A stretch of 64,000 nucleotides of DNA, from assembly GCA_934754355.1 (NCBI GenBank), contig CAKVID010000001.1, positions 248,001 to 312,000 of the forward strand. Direction: 5' to 3'. Shown here one piece after another: positions 1 to 15,000 of the stretch. A model generated the notes under the pieces. It saw only the letters and a list, made by a program, of their open reading frames with translations, was not told the DNA's origin and did not search any database. The first letter of the stretch is position 1; the number at the start of each line of letters is the position of its first letter. A program made the translations under genes and the position numbers. Source of the DNA: an uncultured Clostridia bacterium (GTDB taxonomy: Bacteria > Bacillota > Clostridia > Christensenellales > UBA1242).

Positions 1-3000
1 TAACCTACTCTATTTCTATCATACATATCGCTTACGCTTGCAACTGGAGTAGTATTATAAACTACGCCTACTTTCTTACCATTACTATCGTGATTATCAG
101 ATACTCTATCATAATTGCTAGTAATATCTGCAATACTAGATATTTCGTGGTCAAGAGTAATAGTGCTTATATGTCTATATATAATAGATGTTACTCTTAG
201 AGGAACAGTTGCTCCACGATAAATATACATTGTACCATCATCGTTGATAACTGCATTATTTATACTAATTGTGTTGGAATTAGCACCACTCTGAGTGATT
301 GATACATTATCTGTATCTACATCTATTACATATGTATCAGATAGTACTACATTTCTAATGATTGCAGGATTTGTATATGAGAAGTACTTAGAGTATTCTC
401 CACTACCTACAACATCAGATTTGACTACCGTCAAGTTCTCAGTATATCCTACTTTGACAATGTAATCATTGAAGTGCTTGAATACTGGAAGTCCAGAATT
501 GACACCACTATAAATACTCCATATGTTTACATAATCCCATGTATTTGGAGAGAAACTTGATTGAATATTTTGTAATGTACTTAGATTACTATTCAATACA
601 TTAGTCTTAGTAATAGTACCTGTTGTATATGCTTCTTTGCCTGTCAATGCAACACTTACATCATCGAATGATATATTATCTATTACATTACAATTATTAA
701 GTGTAATATTTGCATTATCGTAAGCACTTACCAGCATAGCAAGGTTATATTCTGTTGAAGAATTATATGAACCATGATAATATATTTCTCCAACGCTATA
801 TGCATTATTTAATACTAGATTACCAGAACCAAATACATTTAATATTCCAGAGATACTATTATTATTATCTGTAGCAATTAATCCAGTATTATATAAATTA
901 CTATATTCTTTACCAGCATATGCTTTAGCGATTACACCAGCACCATGGACACCAACATTAATAATAGCATTATTACCTAATGAATTAGCCTCTGCAAATG
1001 CTTCGTTCTCACCAATTACACCTGCAGTATAATGCATTCCTTTAATGATACCATCAGCGATAATTGTCTTAGCGATAGCATAACTATCTGCACTCACGCC
1101 TTTATTAAGAGCAATAACACCGGCTGTATTTTTGGTATTAGATATAATATCTGCAACTACAGATACATTTCTAACTAGGCCATAGTTAATAGCAACCAAG
1201 CCTGCTGTATTAATGTTTATAATTCCATTAGGTTTATTTTCACTAGAATTAACGATATGAGCATTCTTAATGTACAAATTCTCAATTGAGCCATTGTTAT
1301 TCATAAATAATGCACTATCTAAATACCTAGTACCATTAATTTCTATTCCTTCGTGACTATACAAGTATAAATTAGATATTATATGATTATCTCCATCAAG
1401 ATTTGCTTTGAAATTATTAATTGGTAGGAAATATTTCTGAGCCAAATCTATATCAGTTGTTAATCTATAATAAACATTACTTGCATTATTCATATCTCTA
1501 TTCATGTTATTTACAAATAGAATGAAGTCATCTACACTGCTAATTAAGAATGGATTATATTTACTTCCGATACTTCCATTTCCATTAGTTTTAAGTGTTG
1601 TAGAAGATGTAGAATTATCGAATTGAACAGATTTTAATGCTAAGTGACCATTAACTGCTGTATCGGTAGTATTAATACTCCAAATTCTATTGAAATCTAG
1701 ACTACTTAGAGTGCTTGCATTAATACTTGCCACTGTTACTGCTTTGGCACCAAGCATAGTTGAATTAGAAGTTGTAATAATGTAATTGGTATCTCTACCG
1801 GTATAAGAATTAATTTTTGTAAATGATTTATCGTTATCATTAACACCAGAAGATATTTCCAATACACTATTTTTGATTATTTGTCTACTATTACCAAGTG
1901 TTAAGTAGATAGTAGGATTAGCAATTGTATATCCGCCATCTACAATTCTATATACATAAGCATAAGAATTATAAATTTCTTGCATTCCAAATGCAATACC
2001 AGTAATACCAGCAACACTATTATGGTTAGCCTCAAGTCCAACATTAATTATTTCGCATTGATTAATAACATTGTTTCCATTAGCACCGCCAATTAATGCA
2101 CTCAAAGCAATATAATTTGTACTATTATAAATAGTATTGATATGAGTTAATTTAGAATTACTTACTCTTACATTATCAAAGTAAGAATAATAAGAATGAG
2201 CAAAAATTCCTACACATCTTGCTATATCTGTCTTAATAGAAGCATTTGTGAAAGTAAGATTTATATATGATGCACTACTTGAATTGCGAATAAATCCGAC
2301 ATAATTCGTTCCTACATCTGTACTCTCATTAAATGTACCGGTAATACTATTCGACATTAATTCAATATCTAGATAATTGATACTACCTAATGAACTTGCA
2401 TCTGTGCTTCCATACATTGCACCTTGGAAAAGAGTTATTGGAAGCCAGAATTTATTAGTCATATTTAGAGTATTTTCTATTCTATAGAATGCAGTTACAA
2501 ATTGTGCTTCTATACCATTAACAGTATAAGAACTAGTTGCATCATTATTTATAATATTATTTAAGTAACCTAATTTATATGGGTTATTGATTACAAATGA
2601 TGTATCTTTGGATATACCATTCTCATTACCTGTAATTGTTGAACCAATGGTTGCAAATCTGATTGTACTTAGAAGTGTATTATACTCGCTACTACCCTCT
2701 GCATAGTTGGTAGGATATGCTTTGTTGAAGTAAGTAGCATCAGTTGTGCTTCCACTTAGTTTAGCACTATAGTAAGAAGGAATTTTGGTATCCAAACCAA
2801 TTTGGTCAAAGTAATTGTAATAATCTTTGGAATAATTGATTGTTACAATCATCTTCTCGTCATTTGGAGTTAATTTACCATAATCATAAGTATAAGTTTT
2901 GCTTGAAACAAATGTTGTAGAATTGAAATCTAAAGTATAAGACAAATATCCTTTGCTTCTAGTATCGTCAGTTTCTAGAGTATTATTATATGTCGTATAT

Positions 3001-6000
3001 TTAATTCCACTATAATCTTTGATATCTAGATTGTCACCTACAAGTAGATTTGTTACTTTGATACTTTCGTTCTCGTCTGTTAAACGATACTTAGTATTAG
3101 GTGTAGAAACTATCTTTGGATAATAGTTATTTGGCATTTGAGTAAGTATATATACATTATCATCAACTATTGATAATTTAACATTTAGTTTGATACCAAA
3201 TGCAGTAACTCTAGTCTCAATAAGTGTAGAAGTAATATCTGCATATGTATTGCTACCACCTAGACTATACTTAATTACGCCATTATCATTACGGATAGAT
3301 AGTAATGTAGAACTAATTAATCCATCATCGCTTTGATAAAGTTTAACATCAGTTTGTTTTGACCTACTTGCTTTATTGATATTGATTGTTACATCGTACA
3401 ATTTCTCAGACATATAGAATGCATATTCGCCTGCTGTCTCTTCAGTTAGGTCAAATTCAATCTTGATTAAGTAACTATTATTAACTACTTCACTATTAGT
3501 GATAATAATTACACCCGGAACATATCCTGCATAATTTTGGACTTGATATGAAGTACCATTAATTGTTATCTCATCATTGCTTGCAGTGTACTCTGTACCA
3601 TTAATTGTTACTTTATTTTTAACTACGAAGTGTACGATATTATTATACAATACAAATTTAACTTCGTTCTTAGTATTGCCTTCCAATTCGTAAACTGATA
3701 CTAAGTCAAGGTTATCGAATTCATATGTAAATATTCTGATTGAGTTAGTTGTAGTATCATAGAACCTTCTGGAAATTCTCTTGATTCTACTACCTTCTCT
3801 CTCGCCATTGATTGTAATCTTAACTCTCTTATCTTTGCTAACAAAGTCGCCTGGGGTTATAGTATTTTCATTTACAAATTGACTACTACCATCTAAGTAA
3901 CCATATTCAACAATTGTATTGCTTTGAACATTGAATGTTCTAGAGCCTACTGTTACTACACCATTTACAACTGAATATTTGCCACCATTATATTCTATTT
4001 GATTATTAACAACCGGATAATCAACGCTATCTATTGTTACATAACCATTAGAACATTCTGTGCAAGTACCGCTATTGTAATTGAATGAGTGAGTAAGTTC
4101 GTCAGTACAAGTTAGAGTACCATTTGTATAACAATTAGATGTATGTTCGTGATAATGCAAACCACTAACTGCACCTGTTGTATATACATATTCTACAAGA
4201 GGATAATAGAAACCTTCGCTAGCACTAGCAGATGTAATTGTAATTTCTGCGTGCTTGATAAATCTAGTAGTTGTCTTGCCTGCAAACGAAACTGTTTCAA
4301 ATTCAATATTAGATAGAATATCTGTGTATTCTTCTAATTGGGTTGTGCCTATATAATCGGCTGTGACTGCGACACCATTATCTACATATTTGATAATAGA
4401 TGTATTCTTAGCACTTTCAAAAGACCCACCCATGCTATAAGTTGTATATACCCAACCTATAATTCTTGTGCCAATATATGAATTATTAGCACCTAGTGTT
4501 GTAATACTATCAAATTTGATAGTAACAGTACTATTTGCGTCATTTGGATTTTTAATTAGATTTCCATTTGACATGGCTGTACTTGTATAATAGAAATCAT
4601 TAATTGAATAAGTAAGTGACCAAGTATTTTTATCAATCTCTCTATTATTGTAATAACTTGTATTATCACCTAGAATATTGTTCTTGCTTTCAGCACTAAC
4701 AGTATTAGAAGTTGTAATTGTACCATATTCATTATTTCTACTAGATGTACCATTTATACCTGTACCATAGTAATTAAAGTTTTTGCTTAAGGTTACTTTA
4801 AGCGTATGATTATTAGTCTTAGCATAAGCAACTGCATTAGCAGAATAACTACTAGTTCTATTAGCAATTTCACTTAGAATATCTAATCCATCAATTCTAT
4901 CAATACTTGTTTTACTATCTCTATAATTTCCTTCTCTAATTCGTACTCCATCTAGTTCTATTGCAACTATATGATAATTTTCTTTAGCACCAATATTAAT
5001 ATAGTAACCTGAACCAATAGTATCTGTGTGCAATGCTTGAATATAAATGTCTAGGGCGTTATTTGTGCATTTATTCTCATTCTTTGTACCATATTCTATT
5101 TGTTCGTAGTTCTTAGAATTAGTTAAAGTATAAACATCTCTTATACTTTCTGTAGAGATGTAGTCTATACCTTCTACACTTAGTTCAACTTTTAAATAAT
5201 GTGTATTCTTATTACCAATTAGAACTGGATACATATAGCCATTAGAAGTATCATAGCACCAGTAATTATTGAAGTCAAAGCCATTGACTTTGGATTGGTC
5301 TTTAAGATTAGCATCTGTAATTGATGTAACCTTAGATGGAAGTGATTGATAAGATGTATCCAACATATAAACATTACTTGCTGTAATATTACCATTGCTA
5401 GATATACCATTATTAGATTTGATATCGAATGTGGCAGATGAATAGAATGACAAGATACTTAGTGTCTCACTCTTACCTGCAACAATGTAAGCAGTGCTAC
5501 CGTTTGTTTTCTCATATTCATTAATCTGTGCTAAGTAATTGCTACCAGAGTAATTACCAAAGTAAGCATTGTTAATTGTAATAGTGCCTGTAGCTTTACC
5601 AATAATTCCGGCAAAGTAACTAGCAGTATTAATATAAGTATTATTACCATAGGTATTAATGATTGCACTTGAGTGAATTTTGTGTAGTTCACACGCATTA
5701 GCATTACCAACGATACCGCCAATATATTTTGGAGATGTGGTATTTGTGCCAAACGCACCTACATTAATATCCCCTACAAATTCAATCTCGTAGATATTAT
5801 TATTTGTAGTACCCAGTACGCCACCAACATATACTTCATTACTATCTGAATTATTGATATTAACATCAATTGTCGCATTAACATTAATAGAATAAATATC
5901 TCCATTATTAATGCTTGCCAAAATTCCATAGTTAGAAGGATTGTATGTAGACATAGCAGATACTAACATATAAGCATCTGTAATATTTAAGTTACAAATC

Positions 6001-9000
6001 TTACCGCTATTTGTACCAAACATTGAATTAGATTTGTAATTTCTACTATTTTCGTATAATACGAAATTAGAAATTGTATAACCTGCACCATTAAATGTAT
6101 AGCCGGCTGGCAAATCAATAGTTTTCCATATTTTGCCACCAAAATCAATATTAGAAGTTAATCGAAGTTCAATATACTCTAGAGAACTATCTAAAATATT
6201 CAAATTACCAATCAAATCATCAGCATTAGCAATTGGAATAATATTTGGATTACTTTCTGTACCACTATAATGATCACTTTGTGCTGGTGGTGTCATATAA
6301 TTACTAGCATCAATTCTAAGTGTTCTATTATTCTCATTGTAGTTATTCCATCTATTATTTGCAAAGTTACTACTACCAGCAGTACTCTCACAAATTGTGT
6401 TTGTATTAGATGTATAGAACCTACTTACATATATATTTTTATATATTAGATTACTACTTGCCTTATCTGCTACACAAATAGCATTAGAATTATCTGTAGA
6501 ATTAGTACCATTAATATTAATATAAATATCTTCGGCTAGTATACCAGAAGCATTTTGATTAGAAGTAATTGCACCATAGTTTTTGGCTACTATATTACTA
6601 TCAATGTCACTTATACTGATATTTGCTAGATAGATGGCGGTAGTTGAGCCATTATTTGTAACTACTTTCAAGTCTGAACAATTAGCATTACCAATTAAGT
6701 AAGATACATTAATATTTGTACCAGCAACATTGCTTTCAAATTTGTTTGTTAGAGTAGTATTCTTGATAACAGCATAACCATTTGCCTGACCCATAACCTT
6801 AGCGTAGTAATAATTACTAGCAAGTATAGTAGAAGAATAACTTGCGTAATTAACACCTAAGATTTGGCTATCAAGTATTGTAGTATTAGTAGCATCGCCA
6901 ACAAGTGCGCCATTATACAAATTCTTAGAATTATAATAATTACCAATAAGAGATATATTCAAGCCCTCGATTGTTGCACCATTAGTAGATGCAATAAATG
7001 ACATTGGACTATCTAAATTATAATTATAATAATCTTTATTTTGATTAGATGCATAAGAATATTCATCTAATTCATTACTATTATTTTTATAGTAATTCTT
7101 ATAAAGCACAGTATCAGCGATATTACTATTTAATATAATATTCATCTGACCTGTTGTCTTAATATTTTTAATTGAATATTTTTCGCTTATAATTTGACCT
7201 TGGAAGTTCTCAATTGGCAACCACAAATAAGCACTCATATCCAAATCGGCATCAATATAAATAATTGTACTTGCACTACTAATCAAAGATTTATTCTCTG
7301 CTAGATATGCTAGTTGTCCCGGAGTTGTTACATGGTATCCAGTCTTAGAAACGCCATTCTTGGTGACTGTAGAAGAAGTAATCGCCTCAGTATGTTCTCT
7401 CCAAGTATTAGTTACAAATGTAAGTGTAATATTTGTATTATATTGCATGTAATTTAGACCTACTCCACCAACGCTATAATCTTTGATAGAATAGATAAAT
7501 ATATTATTTGCTTGGTCAAATTCAAAGTCGTTTGTAGCAGTACTCTCATTAGTTCCATTCTTAGAGAAGTACAAACTACCATCAACATATTTAGCAGAAA
7601 CGCTATCTAATGTTGAGAATTCATCTGGATATGCTTTGATAATTAAATACTTAGCACCAAGTGTAGTTAATTGTGCAGTATCTCTATAGATACTATTTTT
7701 ATCATAAGAATACTTAGTATTACTTAGAAGCGTATAATCGGCTTTGGCATCAGTAATATTATCTTTGGTTGAATATCCAAAGTTAAAGTATCCATTACCC
7801 ATTATATTAATTTCATCTTTGTTTGTAGTATTCAATTGATACTCAGCATAGATATTAAATGTTGTACCATTATTATCTCCCGGAATTTGCAATTCGTATT
7901 CGTAGAATACGCCATTGACAACTATTCCTTCTGTTACTAAATTACCATTGATTCTGAAACCAATGAAATCGTAAGCACTATTATCTTTGATATCACTAGC
8001 AGAAATCTTAATGACATTATTTTGTGCTTGTACTGTAGCAGATATTGATTTCTCTTTATTGGTATTTGTAACCGATATATTAGTACCAACATAAGCACCC
8101 GAAGTAAGTGATGTTGCCTTGAATGTGTTAGACATTCCACTACCTACAGGGTCTACAGTTGTCTGTTCAATCTTGATAGTTGGTTGAATACCTGAAGACA
8201 AATATTCTGGACTAATAAATAATTGAACATTTCTCTTCTCCATGAAGTGAAGGCTTTCATAATGTTTATCAATATTTGTATTACTACTGCCTATTGTTAC
8301 AACTTTGGTAAATGTAACAACTTTGTCACTATCATTAATTGCGTAATTAGTATTTGTTTGAGGATAACCAATTACTTGAGAAGTTGTATCTGTTCCACTA
8401 TCGTAAGTAGATACTTCGTTATATAAGTTCTCATATCTATCACTATCGTATTTGAATTTAAGCGTTGTTGTACTACCCTCTAATGCGTGAACATTTTTGA
8501 AGTAATAGTCGCCATTATCGTCAACTGTAGTTAATTTGTATTCTGTACCATCTATTACTAGATATACATCTCCAGCAAAATCATTATTGCTACTAGATAG
8601 ATAAGAATGAAGTTCTATAGTGTATTCTCTTATGAATTCACCGCTAATAACTACATTTTTATCAACAGAGATTTTGGTTGTCTCTGTAGCACCCGCACCA
8701 GATGGAATATATGAAGTAGTAAGAGTATTATTTGTATAGTACTTCTCTCTAAGTTCACTATCAACAATGTTTCCATTATTGAAGCCATCTGCCAAGTCTT
8801 CGTAATTAATATTATCTACTTGGAAGTGTTTGGTTGTCTCTACACCACTAAGTGTGAAGTGAATTTCGTCTGGAATATACCTTTCATATTCTTCAGTATT
8901 AGATGTACTCTCAATATAAGGCGTCATAACTGAAGTATAAATAATACCATACACTACACATACATAAGTAGGGCCAGTAGAATTATGATCTAATTCAAAT

Positions 9001-12000
9001 GCATTTGATGTATTATTTGCAGTAATAGGCGTTGTAGGAATTGTAACAAAATTAGAATATAGTCTTGTTACATCTTTCTTAGTATTAGTAGATGTAGCTG
9101 TAATTGAACTATCTACTGAATTATTATAAGTTGTTTGAACATAAGTTAGATTATCAAATGTTGTAGTAATCTTACCTTTGCCACTTGTTACATTATCTAA
9201 TCTTACTAGAAGGATTGGATTGTAATTAATCGTGAATGTAATAGCACTTCTAACATCAGTAATATTAAGAGTTATCTTAGTACCGCTAGTTGTTGTAGTT
9301 AGATATGCTAGGTCTTTGATTGATCTATCTATGTCTCTATAGATATAACCAGTAATATAATTGCTATTTACAAATTCAGGTTCAACAAGAGAGTTAATTG
9401 TCTCACTAATGCTATCACCATATTCTACAATGTATTGTTTGTAATAGTAAAGTCCATTTGCTGATTTGGTATAACCAGATACACCAAATTTAGTATTAAA
9501 TGAACTATCAGCAAATATTGCATTACCATCAGCCGACTTAACTTGAATATTAATAGCATAAGTGTAGATGAAGTATGCAGAAATTATTAAAGTATTCTGT
9601 ACTTGATAAGAAGTTGATCCAATAATCACTTGATTATTAATAACCTTGTAATCTTGACCTTGATAATTAATCTTTCCACCACTTACCAAATATTTGGTAC
9701 TATCAATAATTACATATTCATTCACCTCACTTAGATTATCACTTAGAGTAATTGTACCTGTATAAGTATCAATCTTATTGGTTGTTCCATTATGGTTGTA
9801 GCCTGTAATATTATGATTTATTGCAGGATCATACATAGTATTACTACCATCTACAGCAAATCTCTTGAAGGTATAACCACCAACACCTGCTGTAGTGCTT
9901 ACTTCAAATGTAGCATAACCAAAGTAACCAATATATCCAGGAGTTTCTGCAATCAATACTTTGCTTATATATGTATTGCCAGAAGCATTTAGATTATCAC
10001 TAGTAATTAGTGTCTTAAGTCCACTATTTACTAGGTCTGTCATGCTTAGACCTTCTGGAACATTAGTATTTGTACCAGAACTTATATAAACAGAGCCATC
10101 TTTATTACATAAGCCATAATACATTGAATAATTAATTTTCTTCTCAATTGCAAGCAATTGAATTGGGTTGGTACCCGCATTGTGAGAAACCTCAGAGACA
10201 AATGTATAAGAACCATTACCAAGATTTGTAAGAGTTGCCTCAACATTTCTAAAGCATGTACCAAGTGTATTTATTAAATTATAGTTATTTTCTTCAAAAC
10301 CGTCTTCAAAGTTAGGTGTCATAAGTACTGTGTCATATTTATCTACAAATAGACCAGTTACATTATTCTCTGTAGTACTATTATGATGCTTATAACTATA
10401 TCCATTAAATATTTGTTTAGAACTATCATTATTAGCAAAAGTAATATAACCACCAGTATGAGTAGCATCGCCATTTTTACCAGTCATGGATATATATTCT
10501 TTCTCAGTGTCGGTAGTATCTAATTTATTTACCTGAGCAAAGTCGATATAGTAGATACCGGCAGTCTGATCATTTAGTTCAAAACTGAAATGTGAATTTG
10601 CAAAACCTTGAAGATTTGCATATGCACTGCTATCAAATTGATATTCGTAAGTATCTCCAGCATTATTATGCCAAGTGTATACTGAACCACTCTTAGACAC
10701 TAAGTCTCTAGCAGGCCTGCTTACTTTGACTATTCTAAATGGAGAAGAAATATTTGTATCATTGCAAATTATGGTACTTTCTGGAATAAAGCCATCTACA
10801 TAGATAGTTTTACCAGCAACAAATTTTCTAGATAAATAACTATATGTTAATGATCTTCCACTAGAAGTATCTAGATATGAAGAGAAATTATTTGTATAAA
10901 CAGAAGTTGAACTCTCTCCGATATATGCAAATACATTATTATTTGTACCAATCTCTGTATAACTATTACCAACACCAGTTCTTAGTCTATAGATTAGTCT
11001 TACTTCATATTGTTTATTAATATAAATCTTAGCAACTGTGTGAACTAAGTGATTGTCATTTAGATTGTCTTTGAACCTAGCCCCAAATGCGATTGCATCA
11101 TTACCATCTGTTTGATTTTGTACACCAGAGTAATAAATCTCTGAAGCACTATCTAATTGATAAGTATTAAGAGAGATAAATTCGCAACCATTATTATAAT
11201 TATACTGTTCCATCTTATCGAAAGCATAATTACCATCATCAATTGTAGAGCCATCATACTTAATGTATAAACCAAAGTTAGCAAGGAAATTGCCACCAAT
11301 AATAAGTGAGCCATCATTGTAGATAGGTGCAGAATTAGTACATGCATTGTTGGTATACAAACTAATTATTCCGTAACCAGTTATTCCACCAATCTTCTGA
11401 GTATTCGTCTTGTTATCTACTCTGTTATTAGTTACGCTAAAGTCTACAGGAATAGTAGAATTAGCAACACTATGTTCTTGAACATCATGTATTTCAACAC
11501 TTAGAAGCACTTTGATAGCACTTGCATAGAATGCAGTAAAGTATACATCATCGTCCATTGTAATATTGGAGTAACTATCATAACTACTACCGCTATTTGA
11601 GTAATTGTAAAGTAGATTATCTAATCCTTCCAAGTTAGATGCTAAATCTATGTAGTTATTATTTTTTGAACTTGCAGTATCGAAGTAATTATTGCTATGA
11701 TTATAGTTATTATCGGCTATAAAACTACCTGTCTTTAATTTAGTAATTAAGAATGCTTTGTCTACTGTATATGGAACTTTACTAGACGAACTATCGTTTG
11801 CTTGCAAGCCAAACTTCATACCTTCTCTAATATATGCATAAATGTAATTGTAACCATCAGTAGAAGTAATTGTCTCGTAAACATTGCTACCACTATATGA
11901 TCTAATAGCAATCTCGCCATTAGCATTCATAGTAGTCGAACTAGAAGATCCTGTAACATTGATGCTGTCATAATAGAATTTATGATAAACATCAAGATAT

Positions 12001-15000
12001 GTTGTAACTGTATATAATAGATTTGTTTCACTATTTACAGCAAAATCAAGTAAATTACCATTACTATCAGTTGTAAAGAATGTGTAAATAATCTTACCAT
12101 TTGAAGTTGGTTGACCACCATTTACTCCAGATAACCAATCAACACCTGTTATTGTACCCACATTAGTAGAAGTTTTGTAGGTAATATTTTTGGCATTTGC
12201 TGAGCCATCTTTTTCAAGAGTAACTTGAGTTACACCAAAGTCTGTAGGAGCAATATCTACTCTACCCGAAGCCACCGAATAATAATCGTTAGTTTCTTGA
12301 TATGTAATAGTAACTGTTCCGCCCTTAATTAATCTAATCCAACGATCGTTTGTTGAAGTATATGTTCCAAATGTGAATTTACCAGTAATATTAGCAACCA
12401 ATGTACCAATAACAACACCATTAGTACTCTTCTTAATTTGTGCTGTTAGATTATCTCCATTTGCGGTAAATTCCCCTATAAAGAATTTATTATTTACTAG
12501 TGTTCCATCATTATTGTAATTATTCAAATAACCAAGAACATTAATAACATAAGAAGGATAGAATTTGTGAGTAAAATTAACTGTATATTTAGTACTTGTA
12601 TTGTTATTTGGTTCAGCATCTTTACTTAAAGTGTAATCAAAATTAAATCTCAAGAAATTACTTACAGGAGTACCAAATGTTTTAGATTCTGCAATATCTT
12701 TGTTGTATTTATAGAATGCAACTGTAGATACATTATTGTCATTAACTTCTGTACTATCTTCAATTAACCAGTTATTTGTGAATATTTTGTCGCTAGGTGC
12801 AACTGCTTCCATATATAAATATGTAAAATATCCAATTGTAATAACTGTACTCTTAGTACAATCAATATTCTCGTAATATGCACTATTCATATAGAATGAT
12901 GCGTCTTCAGCAGATTCTCCACCCATATTGCTACCAAAGTTATTTGGATAACCATTATTCAAAACATTAACTGCAATAGTACTATCTGGAGTACCTGGAT
13001 TATATACATCTGTAGGCTTAGAGTTATATACTTTGCCTGAACTTGCAACCTTATCAATATAATTGCTTTGAGCAGTCAAAAGTTTGCTACTTGAAGACGA
13101 TAGAATTTGAGTTGTATTTTCTGATGTAAATAATGTAGTCCATAGATTAATATGTCCACCATAGCATTGTGAGCAATCGGTGTTATTACAACCATGACCA
13201 ATTGAAACATTATATAATTTCTCTTGTACAACAATTTTAATAATAAATTCTTTAGCATCACTTGGATTATTACATTTAAAGTTACCATTAAGTTTTGTTG
13301 AACTTTGACCACTTACACTACTATTTGAGCAATATACATTACTACTATCTAGTGCAGTTGTACCATCAAATATTGTAAGAGATTTTAATTCATAACCAAG
13401 TGGCAATCCACTTGCATTGAAATCATATTCATACAAATGCGCATTTGGTTTATTAATTATATTATCTGCATTAGAGAAGTAATAACCTCTATTAGAATTA
13501 CTATAACTAGTTTCTGTAATTAATCCAAGTATACCATTTACATTGTTTGTAGTACGAGTGCTATTAGAATAATCCTCAATATCTAGATAATATTTATCAT
13601 TAAAACTAAAGTATTTATTGGCTTTGACTGTAGCGTTTTGATTAATTACCAAATCATTACGGATATAAGAAACTGTAGAAGTAATTGTATAAGAAGTAAT
13701 GTAACTTACATTATTTGTAATCAATCTTACACCATAATCACTTGTAGATTTATTAGTAGCACTAGTGTTACAACCCATTAGAAGGGATACCGCTTGAGTA
13801 TTATCAAGGGTATTATTATTTTCTTTGCTATCTATCTGAATACTAATATCAAATACATCTTTCAATATCTGACTAGAAGATGTTCTCTTGAAGTCAATTC
13901 TTAAGTAACGAGCGTCATTGTTATAATCATTTGTTGCAGCATTAGCAGTAATAGTCTGTGATGCAGAATAACTTGAAGTACCCGATCCTGTTGTGTTTCT
14001 TTGAATTTCTGACATATAAACATTGTATAGAGACAAGTTAACTTGGAAATTAGCCATATTACTAGTTACTCTATATGTATATCCCGGTACAATTGGAATA
14101 TATCCACCTAAGTCTGGAGTAAATATATCAACATTTGTTGTAGGATAGGAATCCAAATAAGGGTTATTCTCTTTGTGACTAAATACTAGGTCTTCATCGG
14201 CAACAAAATCAATTGTAAGTGTATCAGTACTAGCACCATCTACATATTCATCATAAATTGTATACCATGTACTACCATTATCACTAACTTCTAATTTATC
14301 AAAGTTAATAGATGTTGTATTACTTACAACAATTTTGGTAATTCTTTGAATTGAACCTAAGTCAAATACTCTATAATCTCCACTAACAGTACCTGAACCA
14401 TTATTAAATACTCTAGTAGTACCACCGGCAATATGAACTGTTAATGCAGGAGTATTATTTACATATATTCCACGAATATATCTAGCATTAATTGTGTTAC
14501 TAGCAATATTTACACCAGATGGCGAATCTGTTGTATTAGAAATTGTAATCGCTTGAACCTTGGTTGTAAGTGTTGGAACAACCTTAATATAAGTAACAGA
14601 ACCGTAGTTGCCATAAGCTTCACTATCTATATCTGATGTTAGGAATTTAATGCGTACACCACTATGATTATTACCTTCATAATCTCTAAGATCGCTTGTA
14701 GCATGCGTATAATTATCTACTCTTATTTTCTTAGCAAAATTAGAATAAGTGTATGATGTAGGAATCGTAAATTCTTGAGACGAACCAGATAATACAAAGT
14801 CCATATATTCACTGCTCGTACTCGTTTCGTAAGCATTTGATGTTTTGTATACTCTTAATGTGAAATATTTAATTTCATAACCACTTGCAGGATCAACAAA
14901 GCAACCATAAACTAAATTTTTATCATTATCAAGTGCAATTTTGTGTCCACCCCTAAATGTAATGATATCATCATCAGAAGTAGATACTCGCATAGTCTTA

